From the NCBI GenBank assembly GCA_018711275.1, contig DVIN01000051.1, forward strand, positions 33,137 through 97,136: a DNA stretch of 64,000 nt. Reading direction: 5' to 3'. This stretch comes from Candidatus Pullilachnospira intestinigallinarum. GTDB taxonomy: Bacteria > Bacillota > Clostridia > Lachnospirales > Lachnospiraceae. How positions within the stretch are numbered: the first letter of the stretch is position 1; each line of letters opens with the position of its first letter. The notes below the pieces were generated by a model that worked only from the letters and a program-made list of their open reading frames with translations, did not search any database and was not told where the DNA came from. The translations under genes were made by a program, and so were the position numbers. Below, in pieces: positions 34,346-42,180 of the stretch.

Positions 34346-35680
34346 TCAGTTTTTCCCGGCGATGGCTCTCCGGTACACTGCCAGAGAAACCGCTGCCGTC
34401 ACCAGTTCTGTGATCCAGAAAGCGTTCCACACGCCTGTGGGCCCGAAAATTCTTGCCAGTACAAATGCCACCGGCACAATGATGACCAGATAACGGCACA
34501 GAGAAATTACCAGAGAGGGCACACCCTTTCCCAGACCCTCCAGGGCTCCTGAGGAGGTGACGGAAACGGCGGAGATGATAAATCCGGCGCTGATGATCCG
34601 GAGCGCCGTCTCTCCCGCCCGGATAGTTTCCGGATTTTTGGTGAACAGCCCCATCAGCTGGCCGGGGATCAGCAGGCAGATCACCGTTCCCACCGCCATG
34701 ATGACGCCGCTCATGATCAGTACCAGACGGTAGAGCTGGCTCACCCGGCGGTGTTCTCCCGCTCCGTAATTATATCCGATCAGCGGGCGCATTCCCTGAA
34801 CAAAGCCGTTGGCCGGCAGGTACAGGAAGGTCTGCAGCTTATAATAGATCCCCAGCACCAGAATATAGACCTCGGAAAACGCCGCCAGAATCCCGTTGAG
34901 CAGGGAAATCAGCAGAGAAGGCAGCGCCATGTTCAGCGTGGCGGGGATTCCCACGCCGTACAGTTTTTTCACCATCTGTCCTTCCGGCTTCATCCATTTT
35001 CTCCCGATTTTCACCGGAATCGGGCGTGCAAAATACACGGCCAGATAAATCGCCAGCGACAGTGTCTGTCCGATACCTGTGGCCAGAGCCGCGCCCTCGA
35101 TCCCCATGGCCGGAAAGGGGCCCAGTCCGAAAATCATCACCGGATCCAGAATAATATTGGCCACGCACCCACTCATCATACTCACCATGGTGATTTTCAT
35201 ACATCCCACAGCCTGGAAAATTTTTTCAAAGGTCACACCCAGCTGGATCATCATGGTAAACGCATAGGCAATGACCGAATAGCGCATTCCCAGATCAATC
35301 ACCGACTTCTGTGTGGTAAACATTCCAAGGAACGGACGCATAATGGCAATGCAGACCACCGTCAGCACCACCCCGTGAATGACCGCCAGCAGCAGACCCT
35401 GGCTGGCCGCCTGATTGGCCTTGTCCTTTTCCATTGTTCCCAGATGGTAGGCAATGGCCGCGTTGATTCCGATTCCCATTCCCACGCCTGCCGCGTTGAT
35501 GAAATTCTGAACCGGATATACCAGGGACAACGCTGTCATGGCCTCCTCGCTGATTTTTGCCACAAAAAAGCTGTCCACAATATTATAGAGGGAATTCACC
35601 AGCATGGACAGCACCATGGGAAGCGCCATGGATAAAAGCAGCGGAAGCACCGGTTTTTCTTTCATAAAATCTTCTCTCAT
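34346..35680 (-). CDS. MATE family efflux transporter
   Basis: 444 aa from ATG 35680, which follows AAAGGAGAAAC; the open frame runs 27 codons further up, through the leader. About 12 TM segments and the MATE pattern PLLLSMALPMVLSMLVNSLY with the second half ALPSLLISLLNG. It is a different subgroup from the protein at 2515 (low identity by eye). Substrate unknown. The gene has a consensus promoter and a complete terminator hairpin in the leader, so transcription attenuation is likely. Confidence 0.92.
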   Translation of the reverse strand: MREDFMKEKPVLPLLLSMALPMVLSMLVNSLYNIVDSFFVAKISEEAMTALSLVYPVQNFINAAGVGMGIGINAAIAYHLGTMEKDKANQAASQGLLLAVIHGVVLTVVCIAIMRPFLGMFTTQKSVIDLGMRYSVIAYAFTMMIQLGVTFEKIFQAVGCMKITMVSMMSGCVANIILDPVMIFGLGPFPAMGIEGAALATGIGQTLSLAIYLAVYFARPIPVKIGRKWMKPEGQMVKKLYGVGIPATLNMALPSLLISLLNGILAAFSEVYILVLGIYYKLQTFLYLPANGFVQGMRPLIGYNYGAGEHRRVSQLYRLVLIMSGVIMAVGTVICLLIPGQLMGLFTKNPETIRAGETALRIISAGFIISAVSVTSSGALEGLGKGVPSLVISLCRYLVIIVPVAFVLARIFGPTGVWNAFWITELVTAAVSLAVYRRAIAGKN

Positions 35681-35748
35681 ACGTTTCTCCTTTTTGTCCG
35701 GATGGTCATCCGGGGATTGTTCATGATTGGCCGGGCACATCTTTCCAC

Positions 35749-35795
35749 AAAAAAATGCCACACAGCTGCATACATCTATTATCAGCTGTGTGGCG
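35749..35795 (-). terminator. Terminator in the leader of the second MATE gene (probable attenuator)
   Basis: Minus strand: 12-bp perfect stem GCCACACAGCTG/CAGCTGTGTGGC, 14-nt loop, followed by a run of seven T. It lies between the promoter (35844-35872) and the start codon (35680) with no gene upstream on that strand, so it must act on the leader of this gene. Confidence 0.7.
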
Positions 35796-35843
35796 AAAAG
35801 AAGAATCTATCTGGAAAAATCCACCCATAATTTTCATTTTATT

Positions 35844-35872
35844 TTTATATCATAAATGGCTGTGTCTGTCAA
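35844..35872 (-). promoter_or_regulatory. Promoter of the second MATE gene
   Basis: Minus strand TTGACA (35867-35872), 17-nt spacer, TATAAA (35844-35849). The start is near 35837, leaving a leader of about 155 nt. Confidence 0.78.
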
Positions 35873-35998
35873 GGTTTCCCGTAGCCTGGCGCCTCTTGCC
35901 TTGCGATCCCGCTACGAATGTTCATGTGCCGTAAAGCAACAAGACAGTAAGATCCAATGATACCACTACTTTTTCTAAAAATTATTATTATTTTCTTA

Positions 35999-36034
35999 TT
36001 GACTTTAATTTTATTTATGTTATATTGAATATAA
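35999..36034 (+). promoter_or_regulatory. Promoter and palindrome before the DUF2089 gene
   Basis: TTGACT (35999-36004), 16-nt spacer, TATATT (36021-36026). The -10 is inside a perfect palindrome TTATATT-G-AATATAA (36020-36034), a natural site for autoregulation by the HTH protein encoded next; that use is inferred. Confidence 0.55.
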
Positions 36035-36062
36035 TTAAAGTTATTAAGAAAGGAGAATTGAT

Positions 36063-36365
36063 TTGGAACTAGATAAAATCCCTCAATGGATACTCGCATT
36101 AGAGCCGGAGGACGCAACCTTTCTAAAGAACTTTGTTTTGAAATCAGGTTCTTTAAAAGAGATTGCACGTCTGTACGAAGTTTCTTATCCGACAGTCCGG
36201 CTCCGATTGGATAAGCTCATTCAAAAAATTGAATTGAGCGACCAAAAGGAGGAAGAACCATTCTCCGCATTTATCAAAGGTTTAGCAGTTGACTCCCGGA
36301 TTGATCTGGAAACAGCAAAAATCATTATTGAAAAATATAAACAGGAAAAGGAGAAAACATCATGA
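36063..36365 (+). CDS. DUF2089-like helix-turn-helix protein
   Basis: 100 aa, starting at TTG 36063 with SD AAAGGAG six bases before. The segment FLKNFVLKSGSLKEIARLYE, then VSYPTVRLRLDKLIQKI, is the DUF2089 C-terminal HTH, which resembles sigma-factor region 4. The usual N-terminal zinc ribbon of full DUF2089 proteins is absent. It overlaps the next gene by 4 bases. Proteins of this sort stand before small membrane proteins in Firmicutes and probably regulate them. The codon use and AT content differ from the flanking genes. Confidence 0.75.
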   Translation: MELDKIPQWILALEPEDATFLKNFVLKSGSLKEIARLYEVSYPTVRLRLDKLIQKIELSDQKEEEPFSAFIKGLAVDSRIDLETAKIIIEKYKQEKEKTS

Positions 36366-36640
36366 ATATAGCCATCACATTGATCACTGCAATTGTTGTC
36401 ATTATACTTCATGTCTGGTTGTGCCGAAGGAGTCCTAAATTTTGGTATTTGGGCGGCATTATTCCTCTTTTGTGGATTGTATTACTTGTATTTCTATTTT
36501 TCAACGGGAAAATTCGTCTGGGAGAAGATTGGAAAATGATTGTTTTCCCGACACTTATTTTTTTCCTGTTTTGGATTCAGGGACATCAGGCGGCAACGAA
36601 AAAAGAAATTGATAAAATGAAAGCAAAGGATATTCCATGA
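36362..36640 (+). CDS. Small membrane protein, paralogue A
   Basis: 92 aa with about three hydrophobic segments (residues 3-19, 30-48, 60-75) and a basic tail ending KEIDKMKAKDIP. It shares with the next protein the middle motif GGIIP and the end MKAKDI. Overlaps the DUF2089 gene (ATGA). No family name that I can defend; function unknown. Confidence 0.7.
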   Translation: MNIAITLITAIVVIILHVWLCRRSPKFWYLGGIIPLLWIVLLVFLFFNGKIRLGEDWKMIVFPTLIFFLFWIQGHQAATKKEIDKMKAKDIP

Positions 36641-36670
36641 GAAATATAGACAAGAAAAGGAGAAAGAACC

Positions 36671-36958
36671 ATGATTGAGTTAGTTGTTGGATTTGTTATT
36701 GCTGCGGTACTTTTAATTGCAGAATACCTTTTGTGTACGAAATTAAAAAGCCCTCTTTGGGGCGGAATTATTCCCGTTTTAATTCTTGCCGGAACGATTT
36801 CGATTTTTGCCAGTGGCCGAATTCCTCTGGAAACAAGATATTTATTTCCATTTGTTGTTCTAAATACCCTGTTTTTTGGAGATTGGGGAACAGGCCGCGA
36901 CAAATACAAGAAAATTAAGCAAGCAGAAATGGAACGAATGAAAGCTAAGGACATTTAA
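36671..36958 (+). CDS. Small membrane protein, paralogue B
   Basis: 95 aa, three hydrophobic segments, motif WGGIIPVLI, tail QAEMERMKAKDI. A clear paralogue of the protein encoded just upstream (same spacing of GGIIP and same terminal motif). SD AAGGAGAAAG. Probably a tandem duplication; role unknown, perhaps controlled by the DUF2089 protein. Confidence 0.7.
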   Translation: MIELVVGFVIAAVLLIAEYLLCTKLKSPLWGGIIPVLILAGTISIFASGRIPLETRYLFPFVVLNTLFFGDWGTGRDKYKKIKQAEMERMKAKDI

Positions 36959-36961
36959 TAG

Positions 36962-37198
36962 ATAGTAAATCCAGTCAACGGTCAAGATGAACAGCGCATA
37001 CGCGCCGCCGCTGACGCTCCCGTACTATTTGCAGTAAGGTGGGAGAATTTCCATGACCGAAGATACAAACTGCGCCAGAGGCGGAAACGGGAAGTTTTCC
37101 CTGACTGTCCGCTGAATAAGAAGTTTGTTCAGTCCGGCTTGCAGCGGGTACTGGAAGCGAAAGCCGCTACCACACAGGATCTGACTTATCCGGCGTGA
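36962..37198 (+). pseudogene. C-terminal remnant of an unidentified gene
   Basis: A plus-strand frame open to TGA at 37196-37198 has no start codon and no SD, yet reads like real protein: RWENFHDRRYKLRQRRK, then FPDCPLNKKFVQSGLQRVLE and ending TTQDLTYPA. The base composition is that of the GC-richer neighbours and not of the AT-rich cassette before it. Family not recognised; possibly a leftover of a mobile element. Confidence 0.45.
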
Positions 37199-37219
37199 AC
37201 CGGATCATGGGAAAAGCGG

Positions 37220-37309
37220 TCACACCGGGAAGCGTGGCCGCTTTTCCTCTGTTACAAAGACCATATCACCCTCATGGTATATCTCGATAATACATTCTAA
37301 TTTTTTCAT
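37220..37309 (-). CDS. Possible 29-aa small protein
   Basis: Minus strand ATG 37309 with an SD-like GTGAGG 8 bases upstream encodes MKKLECIIEIYHEGDMVFVT, then nine residues and TGA. No known family is assured; the N terminus resembles that of PII-like proteins only by chance length. It could be a degraded gene start. Low confidence. Confidence 0.2.
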   Translation of the reverse strand: MKKLECIIEIYHEGDMVFVTEEKRPRFPV

Positions 37310-37344
37310 CACGATACCTCACAAAAAAGATTCTTATCCCATGT

Positions 37345-37515
37345 GTGATGGCATCTTTTTTCGGGATTTTCTACCATTTAGCCGCTTTTTCCATGCCTGA
37401 TGGCATCTTTTTCGGTACGATCCGCAAATTTCTCATTCCTGCAGTATCTTCCCGGCATTTCTTCGGTTCAATCCGCAAATCCTCCCGTTTCTGCAGTAAT
37501 CTTCCGGCGTTTGCG
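37345..37515. repeat. Degenerate tandem repeats, about 48-bp period
   Basis: The phrases GATGGCATCTTTTT(T)CGG (twice) and (C/G)AATCCGCAAAT or GATCCGCAAAT, each followed by CTGCAGTA(A)TCTTCC.GGC, repeat through this stretch. Frames on both strands stay open because of the repetition (LRI.PKK repeated on the minus strand) but no SD or family supports coding. Probably non-coding repeat sequence. Confidence 0.5.
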
Positions 37516-37562
37516 ACAGCTGGGTTTACCGTTTCCTCCGTATGCGTTTTTCGCCCTGCTTT

Positions 37563-37595
37563 GACAGACATTTAACAGACATTTGACAGACATTT
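37563..37595. repeat. Three tandem 11-bp repeats (iteron-like)
   Basis: GACAGACATTT, AACAGACATTT, GACAGACATTT follow each other without gap. Period 11 bp places each on the same helix face, as protein-binding repeats do. No replication or plasmid gene is near, so the role is unknown. Confidence 0.6.
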
Positions 37596-37673
37596 CCGTA
37601 AGAGGGCACCTCAAATACCGCACCGCCGGGATACTGGCATTTATCAGTTACAACACGGATGCCGTCATTTTTC

Positions 37674-37703
37674 AAAAGCCCGCTGCTTTTGCAGCGGGCT
37701 TTT
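37674..37703 (-). terminator. Terminator after the GH36 alpha-galactosidase gene
   Basis: Perfect 13-bp stem AAAAGCCCGCTGC/GCAGCGGGCTTTT, 4-nt loop. Symmetric, with T-runs on either strand. The region 36960-37798 between this gene and the AT-rich cassette otherwise holds only remnants and repeats. Confidence 0.85.
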
Positions 37704-37798
37704 CTCCCCATTTCATCGCTTTTCCTTTCACCCGGCGATCATCGTGCGCCGCCGGCGCACGGCATTCCTGCGGCGCGCATCGGAAAGCGAAATGATTA

Positions 37799-40093
37799 TT
37801 ACGCCTCCCCGGATTTGATTTCTTCAATCGTATACAGCAGGGAAGCGAAATCTCCCCCTTTGCGGTTCAGGTCATCCCGGTTGATGACGATTCCCGCATA
37901 CATCAGTTCATCCCCACAGGCTTCCAGCACCCGCTGCCGGGGCAGGTCACAGGTTCCGTATACCCGATCCAGCTGTGCGTTGTCTTTTTGGGCGCCGTCC
38001 AGGCTGCAGCAAACCCGGTATCTGGCGTGCTCTTTCAGCCCGGTAAGCCGCAGCCGCAGCCAGGAAGCGTTGACTTTGTTCAGCCGCTGGAAAAACAGCG
38101 CCAGAGCGGTGGATTTGTCCCGGGACACCACCATCCAGGCGGCGTCATTTCCCTCAAAGGGGCTCTGCAGCCGGTAAAAATCCCCGTCCAGCTGAATCAG
38201 GTTTCGATATTTTTTCATAAAGGCGATCTGATTCTTCACCTGTTCAAATTCCTCTTCGGAAAGCAGGTTCAGATCCAGTTCATAGCCGAAAGTTCCGAAA
38301 TAAGCCACGTTGGCCCTGGTATCCAGCGGAGTTTTCCGGTACAGCTGATGATTTGGCACCGCCGACACATGCGATCCCATGGACACCAGCGGATATACCA
38401 TGGAGGTTCCGTACTGGATCTTCACCCTCTCCGCCCCGTCGGTGTCATCACTGGTCCATGTCTGCGGGGCAAAGGCCAGCATGCCGGCATCAAACCGGGC
38501 GCCGCCGCTGGCGCAGGACTCAAACAGAATATGCGGAAATTCCGTGGTCAGCCGGGTATACAGATCGTAAACGCCCAGAATGTAGCGATGCATCATTTTC
38601 CCCTGATCCGCCGGACTGCCACCCCGGGAGAACGGCTCCGTGATATACCGGTTCATATCCCACTTGATATAGGAAATTCTGGAATCACGGATCACCTGGG
38701 AGATCATCTCATAAATGGCGTCCACCACTTCTTTTCTGGAATAATCCAGCACATACTGATGACGGGAATGACTCTCAAATCTTCCCGGCGCTCCGATCAC
38801 CCAGTCGGGATGCGCCCGGTACAGATCACTGTCTTTATTCACCATCTCCAGTTCTACCCAGAGACCGAATTTCAGACCCAGGCTCTCCACTTTTTCTGAA
38901 AGACCCCGGATTCCATCGGGCAGCTTTTCCAGGTTTACATACCAGTCTCCCAGCCCGCGGTAATCGTCATTGCGCGCCCCAAACCATCCGTCATCCAGAA
39001 CAAAAAGCTCCACGCCTGCTTCTTTCGCCTTTTTGGCAATGGTAAGAATCTTTTCCTGGTTGAAATCGAAATAGGTGGCCTCCCAGTTGTTCAGCAGAAT
39101 CGGTCTTGCCTTATCTCTCCATTCTCCCCGCATCAGCCGCGTCCGGTACAGCCGGTGGAAAGTCTGGCTCATACCGTTGAGTCCCCGGCCGCTGTATACC
39201 ATCACCACCTCCGGCGTCTGGAAGGATTCTCCCGCATGCAGTTCCCAGGAAAAGGTTTCCGGCTGGATTCCCATCATCACCCGGGTCATCTCGTGGGTAT
39301 TCACTTCCACCTGCGCCAGAAAACTGCCGCTGTACACCAGACTGAAGCCGTACACCTCTCCCTGCTGCTCCGTGGCGTCCGGCCTTTTTAAAGCCAGAAA
39401 CGGATTCTGCTCGGAGCTGCTGGCTCCCCGCAGACTCTGGATCGCCTGAATCCCCATCTCCAGCTTTCTGTTTTTCACATACCGCTCCCGGGACCAGGCT
39501 CCGGACAGCTGTACCATCTCAAAATCCATATCGGAAAATTCCACGCTGGCGCTCATGGCCCGGTCCAGAACAATCCGTTCTTTTCCCATATGGAAAAAGC
39601 GTGCATGACGCGTCACCACCGGATAATCCCGGTAAATCGTGTAAGAAAGAACCAGATCCGTATCCGTCAGCTGATCGTGGAGCGTGATTTCCAGCGTCTC
39701 CGCCTCCTCCGGCTGCTCCACATAAGTGGACGGCAGCGGCGCAATACTCTTTTTCCCCTGAAAGATTTCGTGGGATACATAAGTGAACGCGGAAATTCTG
39801 CTGCCGTTTTCCTGCTGGACCGTCATCGCCGGGCTCCGGTAATCCCCGGTTCCATAGGAAGGATACTCCTGCCGGACAAATTCCATGGACAGAGTTCCCG
39901 GCTCCGGCACATTCACCGCCATCAGAGAACGGGACTGTTCCTCGTGCAGATGATGGAAAGATTCCCTGTCCGTAAGGGCGCGGCCAAAATACAGATGCTC
40001 CATCTGGCCGTTGGCCATAATCTCCATGATATAACTGATTTTCCCGTTTGTCAGATGAAATTCTTTCGACTGCTCATGATATGTGATCGCCAT
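37799..40093 (-). CDS. Alpha-galactosidase, GH36
   Basis: 764 aa from ATG 40093 (SD AAAGGAGAT); an open frame extends 17 codons up without an SD. GH36 fold: N-terminal beta-supersandwich, then catalytic barrel with nucleophile Asp in ISYIKWDMNRYIT (about residue 465) and acid/base Asp in WTSDDTDGAERVKIQYGT (about 530), plus LFVLDDGWFGARNDDYRGLG and LFESCASGGARFD. It cleaves terminal alpha-1,6-galactose from raffinose, melibiose and the like; no signal peptide, so cytoplasmic. Its promoter shares an AraC-like double site with the GH4 gene 5 kb away, and an AraC gene is divergent. A second GH36 lies at 56505. Confidence 0.95.
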   Translation of the reverse strand: MAITYHEQSKEFHLTNGKISYIMEIMANGQMEHLYFGRALTDRESFHHLHEEQSRSLMAVNVPEPGTLSMEFVRQEYPSYGTGDYRSPAMTVQQENGSRISAFTYVSHEIFQGKKSIAPLPSTYVEQPEEAETLEITLHDQLTDTDLVLSYTIYRDYPVVTRHARFFHMGKERIVLDRAMSASVEFSDMDFEMVQLSGAWSRERYVKNRKLEMGIQAIQSLRGASSSEQNPFLALKRPDATEQQGEVYGFSLVYSGSFLAQVEVNTHEMTRVMMGIQPETFSWELHAGESFQTPEVVMVYSGRGLNGMSQTFHRLYRTRLMRGEWRDKARPILLNNWEATYFDFNQEKILTIAKKAKEAGVELFVLDDGWFGARNDDYRGLGDWYVNLEKLPDGIRGLSEKVESLGLKFGLWVELEMVNKDSDLYRAHPDWVIGAPGRFESHSRHQYVLDYSRKEVVDAIYEMISQVIRDSRISYIKWDMNRYITEPFSRGGSPADQGKMMHRYILGVYDLYTRLTTEFPHILFESCASGGARFDAGMLAFAPQTWTSDDTDGAERVKIQYGTSMVYPLVSMGSHVSAVPNHQLYRKTPLDTRANVAYFGTFGYELDLNLLSEEEFEQVKNQIAFMKKYRNLIQLDGDFYRLQSPFEGNDAAWMVVSRDKSTALALFFQRLNKVNASWLRLRLTGLKEHARYRVCCSLDGAQKDNAQLDRVYGTCDLPRQRVLEACGDELMYAGIVINRDDLNRKGGDFASLLYTIEEIKSGEA

Positions 40094-40188
40094 GGTATAA
40101 ATCTCCTTTTGTTGAATTTTCAGCGGCAGGGACCGGAAGCCCAACGGCTGGTTTTCCCTTCCGGAATCTGTTGCTTTTTCCTGTGGAT

Positions 40189-40253
40189 ATTATATAATGC
40201 TGTATAGGAAAATCCTATTCTTTTTGTTGTAAAATAATTTTGATTTTGTTGCA
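40189..40253 (-). promoter_or_regulatory. Activator-type promoter of GH36 gene with paired direct repeats
   Basis: Minus strand -10 TATAAT (40189-40194) without a usable -35. Two direct repeats on the plus strand, TTTTTGTTGTA (40221-40231) and ATTTTGTTGCA (40243-40253), are 22 bp apart; the first lies 26 bp from the -10. A palindrome ATAGGA-AAA-TCCTAT (40204-40218) covers the spacer. Same layout as the GH4 promoter at 45157-45222. Confidence 0.65.
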
Positions 40254-40333
40254 GAAAATGACAGTATCGAAGCAGGGCGGATTCGGGGGATCCAAAAACC
40301 TCCAAAGAGTGCGATGGCAGGAGGCGGATGAAG

Positions 40334-41182
40334 ATGGATAAGATAAAAGAAGAGCTGAATATTTACTACTGCGGGCGGGAGCAGTGCGCGCCGGATCATT
40401 TCTGGGGGCCTGCCATCCGCCCTCACTATCTGCTTCATGTGGTTCTGAAAGGAAAAGGGCAGTTTGTCTGCCGCCGGCGTACCTGGCAGCTGGGGGCGGG
40501 AGACGCCTTTCTGATCCATCCCCAGGAATCTCACTATTATCAGGCCGATCATGAGGACCCCTGGGAATACGTCTGGGTGGGATTCGACGGCCGGGCGGTC
40601 GAGTCGCTGCTGGAGCATACGGCGCTGAAGGACGTGCCCGTATACCAAAGATCCGCTTCCGATCCGGAGAAGCCGGACTGCCGCCAGGCTCTTCTGGATC
40701 TCAACGCCGCCTTCCAGGAAACAGACCGGAATGTGCTGGAGCTGACAGCCCGGCTTCTCCTAGTCTTCTCCCGCATGAGCGCAGCCCCGGCTCCTTCCGG
40801 ATTTTCCAGGGAAGAGCAGTATTACCGCAATGCGGTAAATTATATCCGCAACAATTATTCCTACGACGTAAAAATTCAGGATATCGCCGGATTTGTGGGG
40901 ATCGACCGCACCTATCTGTACAAGATTTTCATGCAGGCGGCCGGCATCTCCCCCAAGCAATATCTGATCACCTACCGGATCCGCTGTGCCTCCGCCCTTC
41001 TGCAGACGCAGCGGTACACCATCACGGAAACCGCCTATTCCTGCGGTTTTCGGGACGCCGCCGCTTTCTGCAGCACTTTCCGTCAGCATATGGGAATGAC
41101 GCCCATGCAGTACAAAAAACGTACCGCCCGGTGGCTTCAGGAGGAAGAGCTATCCCGGTCAAATTCCCGTTTTACGCAGTAG
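40334..41182 (+). CDS. AraC family transcriptional regulator
   Basis: 282 aa. N-terminal cupin-like effector domain (residues about 1-150; RPHYLLHVVLKGKGQFVC, DAFLIHPQESHYYQADHEDPW) and C-terminal double HTH (VKIQDIAGFVGIDRTYLYKIF, ITETAYSCGFRDAAAFCSTF). This is the MsmR/RafR type that responds to sugars. ATG 40334 is chosen because AGGAGG is 9 bases before it; an ATG 6 bases earlier is too close. Divergent from the GH36 gene and probably its activator. Its last 46 bases overlap the 3' end of the LysR gene on the other strand. Confidence 0.9.
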   Translation: MDKIKEELNIYYCGREQCAPDHFWGPAIRPHYLLHVVLKGKGQFVCRRRTWQLGAGDAFLIHPQESHYYQADHEDPWEYVWVGFDGRAVESLLEHTALKDVPVYQRSASDPEKPDCRQALLDLNAAFQETDRNVLELTARLLLVFSRMSAAPAPSGFSREEQYYRNAVNYIRNNYSYDVKIQDIAGFVGIDRTYLYKIFMQAAGISPKQYLITYRIRCASALLQTQRYTITETAYSCGFRDAAAFCSTFRQHMGMTPMQYKKRTARWLQEEELSRSNSRFTQ

Positions 41183-42039
41183 GTCAGCACGGATTCCAGC
41201 GCCGGCGACACCCATTTGTCCCGGTGATGGATCAGCTGCTTCCACACCTGTATGGAAAATTTTTCCACCGTCAGCTGTTGAAGAAAGCCCTTCTCCACAG
41301 CTTTTCGGGTCACATAGTCCGGCAGAAAGGAGATTCCCGCTCCCTGGGCCACCAGGCGGCTGATTTCATCGGTATTTCCGATTTCCAATATGGGGGAAAC
41401 CTCCAGCGACAGCTCTGCCAGTTTCTCATCCAGCAGCCTCCGGTAGCTCATCCCTTTCTCTGTGAGGATAAAGGGATGCTTCACCAATTCTTCCACCGAA
41501 ACCGGCACATCCTGCGGCCATGCTTCCGCTGCCGCCACAAAATGCACCTCCATCCGCTCCTGCCGCACAATATGGTATTCCCTGTTGCGGACGGGGGCAT
41601 CCAGCGTCAGTATGGCATCCACCTCATTGTGATCCAGCAGCCGCAGCATTTCTTCCGTGCCTGCAGTGAGGATTTTCAGCGTAATCCCCGGATACTGTTT
41701 TCTGAAATCCCCGTAATTTTCTTCCAGAAGCAGAGTACAGAGGGACTCCGCCATTCCCAGCCGAATGTGGCCGGTAATATCCCGGCCCTGCTGCATGTTT
41801 TCTTTCAGTTCCATGGTCATCCGATGTACCCGGTGAGCATAATCCAGAACCTGCCGTCCCTCCTCCGTGAGAAGGACCGTGCGGTTGATCCGGTCAAACA
41901 GCGAGACATTCAGTTCCTCTTCCAGCTGTCGGATCTGAAAGGATACGGTGGACTGGGAATATCCCAGCTGTCCGGCCGCTTTGGTGAAATTTCCCAGTTC
42001 CGCCACCTGTATAAAAGTAGTTAAATTCCTGATATCCAT
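41137..42039 (-). CDS. LysR family transcriptional regulator
   Basis: 300 aa. N-terminal winged HTH (LTTFIQVAELGNFTKAAGQL, GYSQSTVSFQIRQLEEEL) and a periplasmic-binding-protein-like effector domain. It is divergent from the AGCS symporter gene with an inverted repeat ATCGAA-TAA-TTCGAT (42051-42065) 11 bases before its start, so it likely controls the symporter and itself. The inducer is unknown. The 3' end overlaps the convergent AraC gene by 46 bases. Confidence 0.92.
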   Translation of the reverse strand: MDIRNLTTFIQVAELGNFTKAAGQLGYSQSTVSFQIRQLEEELNVSLFDRINRTVLLTEEGRQVLDYAHRVHRMTMELKENMQQGRDITGHIRLGMAESLCTLLLEENYGDFRKQYPGITLKILTAGTEEMLRLLDHNEVDAILTLDAPVRNREYHIVRQERMEVHFVAAAEAWPQDVPVSVEELVKHPFILTEKGMSYRRLLDEKLAELSLEVSPILEIGNTDEISRLVAQGAGISFLPDYVTRKAVEKGFLQQLTVEKFSIQVWKQLIHHRDKWVSPALESVLTYCVKREFDRDSSSS

Positions 42040-42050
42040 AAGCTTTTACC

Positions 42051-42116
42051 ATCGAATAATTCGATCTTTCCAATTATTTTTATCAATTTTACAGATTTAC
42101 CTTTTTACTATATACT
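42051..42116. promoter_or_regulatory. LysR box and AGCS symporter promoter
   Basis: The inverted repeat ATCGAA-TAA-TTCGAT (42051-42065) fits the T-N11-A LysR box. On the plus strand TTTACA (42088-42093), 17-nt spacer, TATACT (42111-42116) forms the symporter promoter; the box is centred about 65 bp upstream of the start, the usual place for LysR recognition. Confidence 0.72.
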
Positions 42117-42180
42117 GATGTAGGAAAAAACACAAGTATTATGGTGACCATCCGGTCATTGAAAGGAAAGGACTTTTGCC

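Noticed and set aside
37345..37595. CRISPR array
   Set aside because: Repeats are degenerate, too few and without regular unique spacers; no cas genes in the window.
37371..37711. Minus-strand frames of 66 and 61 codons
   Set aside because: They arise from the tandem repeats and 11-bp iterons; no SD and no recognisable family.
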